NCBI RefSeq assembly: GCF_012726235.1
Contig: NZ_JAASAH010000002.1
Span: 620,001 to 684,000, forward strand
Reading direction: 5' to 3'
DNA: 64,000 nucleotides
DNA from: Streptomyces sp. HNM0574
GTDB taxonomy: Bacteria; Actinomycetota; Actinomycetes; Streptomycetales; Streptomycetaceae
Positions 61,028 through 64,000 of the stretch are shown one piece after another. The notes under the pieces are model-generated. The model did not search any database and was not told the DNA's origin. It saw only the letters and a list, made by a program, of their open reading frames with translations. How positions within the stretch are numbered: the stretch's first letter is position 1; each line of letters begins with the position of its first letter. The position numbers were made by a program, and so were the translations under genes.

Positions 61028-62593
61028 TCAGTGCCCGGCGGCCGTCATGTGGGTGAGGACGAGCTGCGGGTCGAGCGAGAGCACCACGGCGGTGACGGCC
61101 GTGAGCGCGATGGCCGCGGCCAGCGGGCCGGGGATGCGCGACGGGCCGGTCCGCTGCTCGGGCGCGGGTTCGGGCGCCGGGCGGAAGAGGTACGCCGTCC
61201 AGCGCAGGTAGTAGTAGAGCGCGACGACGACGTTCGCGGCGGTGAGCACCGCGAGCCAGCCGAGGCCGGCCTCGACGGCCGTGGAGAAGATCGCGACCTT
61301 GGTGAACAGGCCGATCAGGCCGGGGGGCAGCCCGGCCAGGCAGAGCAGGAAGAAGCCGAGCACCACGGCGGTCAGCGGGTGGGCGCGGTACAGGCCCCGG
61401 TAGTCGTCCAGCCGGTTGGCCGGGCGCGTGCGCGCGATGTGCGCGACGACGGCGAAGGCGCCGAGGTTCACGGCCGCGTACATCAGGAAGTACCCGATGG
61501 TCGCGCCGACGGTGGCGAGCGCGGCCCGAGGGTCGCTGTCCGCCGTGTACGCCGCGGCGGCCAGCGGCACCAGCAGGTAGCCGACCTGGCCGACGGACGA
61601 CCAGGCCAGCAGGCGTACGGCGCTGCGCCCCCGCTCGGGGCGCTGCCGGACGGCCGCCACGTTGCCCGTGGTCATGGTGAGCGCGGCGAGCACGGCGACG
61701 ACCGGGCCCCACAGGTGCGCCTCGGCCGCGAAGGCGCGCAGGCACAGCATGACGAGGCCGGAGATCCCGGCGGCCTTGCCGACCACGGAGAGGAACGCGG
61801 CCACCGGCACCGGGGCGCCGACGTAGGTCTCCGGCACCCAGAAGTGGAAGGGCACCGCCGCGGCCTTGAACGCGAAGCCGACGAGGGTGAGGACGACGCC
61901 GGCGGCGGCGAGCTTCGCCAGCCGCGGGTCGGTGGCGTCGAGCCCGTCGGCGACCTGGGAGAAGTGCAGGCTGCCGGTGGCCGCGTAGACGAAGCTCGCG
62001 CCGAGCAGGGTGACGGCGGTCGCGGCGACGGACGAGAGGAAGAACTTCAGCGCCGCCTCGGAGGAGCGCCGGTCCCCGCGCCGCAGTCCGACGAGCGCGA
62101 ACGCGGGCAGCGAGGCGACCTCCAGCGCGATGACCAGGGTGACCACGTCGCGGGAGGCGGGGACGAGCGCGGCGCCCGCGGTGGCGGACAGCAGCAGGAA
62201 CCAGAACTCGCCCTCGGGCAGGCGCAGTTCGCGTACCGAGGTCATGGACAGCAGCGCGGTGACGAACGCCGAGGCGAGCACCAGGAACTGCATGACGACG
62301 GTGAAGGAGTCGGCCACGTAGCTGCACGCGTCGGCCGGTCCGGCGCCGCCCGCGTCGGCGAGGCAGAAGGTACTGGCCGTCTCCCCGCGCAGCCACAGCA
62401 GCGGCAGCGCCGCGAGCACCAGCCCGGCGGCGGAGAGCAGGCCCAGCAGCCGCTTGCGCGCCTCGGGCAGGAACAGGTCGGCGACGAGCACGACCAGCCC
62501 GAACACGGCGGCGGTGACGGGCGGCGCGATGGCGAGCCAGTCGACCGACTGCACGAGGCTGCCGGCGGCGAGGGTCTGGACGGGGACGGTCAT
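61028..62593 (-). CDS. nuoN: NADH-quinone oxidoreductase subunit N
   Basis: A 521-residue antiporter-like subunit with about 14 helices. The conserved centre has ALEVASLPAFALVGLRRGDRRSSEAALKFFLSS (Glu of TM5), AFKAAAVPFHFWVPETYVGAPVPV (Lys of TM7), and LSWSSVGQ-like LAWSSVGQVGYLLVPL. It forms part of the proton-pumping membrane arm of complex I. The ATG overlaps the nuoM stop by four bases. Other Streptomyces carry a second partial nuo cluster next to htpX, which this position matches. Confidence 0.95.
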   Translation of the reverse strand: MTVPVQTLAAGSLVQSVDWLAIAPPVTAAVFGLVVLVADLFLPEARKRLLGLLSAAGLVLAALPLLWLRGETASTFCLADAGGAGPADACSYVADSFTVVMQFLVLASAFVTALLSMTSVRELRLPEGEFWFLLLSATAGAALVPASRDVVTLVIALEVASLPAFALVGLRRGDRRSSEAALKFFLSSVAATAVTLLGASFVYAATGSLHFSQVADGLDATDPRLAKLAAAGVVLTLVGFAFKAAAVPFHFWVPETYVGAPVPVAAFLSVVGKAAGISGLVMLCLRAFAAEAHLWGPVVAVLAALTMTTGNVAAVRQRPERGRSAVRLLAWSSVGQVGYLLVPLAAAAYTADSDPRAALATVGATIGYFLMYAAVNLGAFAVVAHIARTRPANRLDDYRGLYRAHPLTAVVLGFFLLCLAGLPPGLIGLFTKVAIFSTAVEAGLGWLAVLTAANVVVALYYYLRWTAYLFRPAPEPAPEQRTGPSRIPGPLAAAIALTAVTAVVLSLDPQLVLTHMTAAGH

Positions 62594-64000
62594 CGGGTCA
62601 CTCCTGGCAGGAGGTTCTGCACGGCCGGATCGGTCAGGCCGAGGAGGGCCGCGGGCCACAGACCGCCGACGACCGTGAGCACGGCCAGCGGGGCCCAGGC
62701 GGCGAACTCGTGCGCGCGGATGTCGGGCAGCGCGGCGACGGGCTCGCCGCGCTCGGCCCTCACGGCGCTCTCCAGCGCGGCCTCGCCGGCCTGCTCGGCG
62801 GCGAGGGTCTCCTCGCTCCCGGCCGGGAGGTTCTCGTGCGCGGCCGGGTCGCCCATGCAGACCCGGCGGACGACGACGAGCAGGTAGGCGGCGGTCAGCA
62901 GGGTGCCGAGGCCGCCGAGTGCGGTGAAGACGAGGAAGGCGGGGCGGCTGAGCCCGTCGGCGGGGTGGAAGGAGCCGAGCAGCGCGAGCATCTCGCCCCA
63001 GAACCCGGCCAGTCCGGGCAGTCCGAGGGAGGCGACGGCGGCGAAGGCCAGCAGCCCGCCGAACCGGGGCGTCCGCCCGTACAGCGCCGCGCCGGTCTCG
63101 CCGGCGAGGGCGTCCAGGCTGGTCGTCCCGGTGCGTTCCTTGAGGGCGCCGACGAGGAAGAACAGCAGGCCGGTGATGAGGCCGTGGGCGATGTTGGCGA
63201 ACAGGGCGCCGTTGACGCCGGTGTGCGTCATCGTCGCGATGCCGAGCAGCACGAAGCCCATGTGTCCGACGGAGGAGTACGCGATCAGCCGCTTCAGGTC
63301 ACCGCCCTGACCGCGCGCCGCCAGGGCGAGGCAGGCGAAGGAGCCGTAGAGGATGCCGACGACGGCGAAGGCGCCCAGGTACGGCGCGAAGGTCTCCATG
63401 CCCTCGGGCGCCGCGGGCAGCAGGATGCGCACGAAGCCGTAGGTGCCCATCTTCAGCAGCACCCCGGCGAGCAGCACGGAGCCGGTGGTCGGGGCCGCGG
63501 TGTGGGCGTCCGGGAGCCAGCTGTGCAGCGGCCACATCGGGGTCTTGACGGCGAGTCCGATGCCGATGGCGAGGACGGCGACGAGCTGGGCGCTGTGGCC
63601 GAGCGAGGCGCCGTTGTCGGTGGCGAGTGCCACCATGTCGAACGTGCCGCCCGCGAGTCCGAGGACGAGGAGGCCGATCAGCATGACGACGGAGCCGAGC
63701 AGCGTGTAGAGGATGAACTTCCAGGCGGCGGGGCCGCGTTGCTCGCCGCCCCAGCGGTTGATGAGGAAGTACATCGGGATGAGGACCATCTCGAAGGCCA
63801 GGAAGAACAGCATCAGGTCGAGCACCGCGAAGGTGGCGAGCGTTCCGGCTTCGAGCAGCAGGATCAGGGTGACGAAGGCGCGGGCGCTCGTGCCGTGGCC
63901 CTCGGGGGGTGAGAAGTAGCTGTAGAGCGCGCAGAGGAAGGTCAGCAGCGCGGTCAGCACCAGCAGCGGCAGCGAGATGCCGTCGACGCCGAAGTGCAGG
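62590..64000 (-). CDS. nuoM: NADH-quinone oxidoreductase subunit M, partial
   Basis: The last 469 residues; the 5' end is beyond the window. LHFGVDGISLPLLVLTALLTF is the start of the visible part, then FEMVLIPMYFLINRWGG (essential Glu), GLAVKTPMWPLHSWLPDAHTAAPTTGSVLLAG (Lys and His), LKRLIAYSSVGHMGFV. Antiporter-like proton-pump subunit of complex I. A polar Ala/Glu-rich insert (GSEETLAAEQAGEAALESAVRAERG) lies between the last helices. Confidence 0.95.
   Translation of the reverse strand, partial: LHFGVDGISLPLLVLTALLTFLCALYSYFSPPEGHGTSARAFVTLILLLEAGTLATFAVLDLMLFFLAFEMVLIPMYFLINRWGGEQRGPAAWKFILYTLLGSVVMLIGLLVLGLAGGTFDMVALATDNGASLGHSAQLVAVLAIGIGLAVKTPMWPLHSWLPDAHTAAPTTGSVLLAGVLLKMGTYGFVRILLPAAPEGMETFAPYLGAFAVVGILYGSFACLALAARGQGGDLKRLIAYSSVGHMGFVLLGIATMTHTGVNGALFANIAHGLITGLLFFLVGALKERTGTTSLDALAGETGAALYGRTPRFGGLLAFAAVASLGLPGLAGFWGEMLALLGSFHPADGLSRPAFLVFTALGGLGTLLTAAYLLVVVRRVCMGDPAAHENLPAGSEETLAAEQAGEAALESAVRAERGEPVAALPDIRAHEFAAWAPLAVLTVVGGLWPAALLGLTDPAVQNLLPGVTR

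Overview
This window is high-G+C actinobacterial chromosome. It is almost certainly from a Streptomyces species: start codons GTG and TTG are common, gene order is that of the Streptomyces central chromosome, and the RpoB, RpoC and ribosomal protein sequences are close to those I know from S. coelicolor. It is largely core genome. I see no prophage, integrase, transposase, CRISPR array or toxin island.

Layout from low to high coordinates. 1-5.2 kb: cell-wall precursor and cofactor genes (partial glmS, glmM, coaA) with rplM-rpsI. 5.5-9.5 kb: an ABC-F ATPase divergent from two membrane proteins of unknown function. 9.6-27.3 kb, all on the minus strand and transcribed toward low coordinates: the S10 block (rpsJ to rpsQ), the spc block (rplN to rplO), secY-adk, map, infA-rpmJ-rpsM-rpsK, rpoA-rplQ and truA. 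27.7-32.2 kb: the str operon (rpsL-rpsG-fusA-tuf). 32.5-44.9 kb: a DUF1707 membrane protein, rpoB-rpoC, rplJ-rplL, a lipoprotein and rplK-rplA. 45.1-46.5 kb: tRNA-Trp-secE-nusG. 46.8-53.4 kb: aspartate aminotransferase, an adenosine-deaminase-like protein, a TetR/oxidoreductase pair, murB, two MaoC (HadA/HadB-like) proteins, rpmG, tRNA-Met and tRNA-Thr. 53.6-60.9 kb: an amidohydrolase lacking key catalytic residues, an NAD(P)-binding protein, a YihY-type membrane protein, tRNA-Tyr, a YajQ protein, a GltS-type transporter, YccF and HtpX. 61.0-64.0 kb: nuoN and a partial nuoM of an NADH dehydrogenase cluster.

About 30 ribosomal proteins, RNA polymerase core subunits alpha, beta and beta', EF-G, EF-Tu, IF-1, NusG and the SecY/SecE translocon sit together, so the window is dominated by growth-rate-controlled transcription, translation and protein export. 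Many genes in the ribosomal protein block are joined by one-base stop/start overlaps, implying translational coupling. Units are separated by strong hairpins that can be read directly.

The most notable non-textbook observations are these: a 25-nt leader element shared (23/25) by the rpsJ and rpsL operons; a strong hairpin exactly at the S10/spc boundary; an exact 20-bp direct repeat plus a dispersed repeat element inside the rpoA-rplQ gap; two substitutions in the RpoB rifampicin region; a cytosine-deaminase-like protein without the expected metal and catalytic residues; and several promoters placed so that the mRNA would be leaderless.
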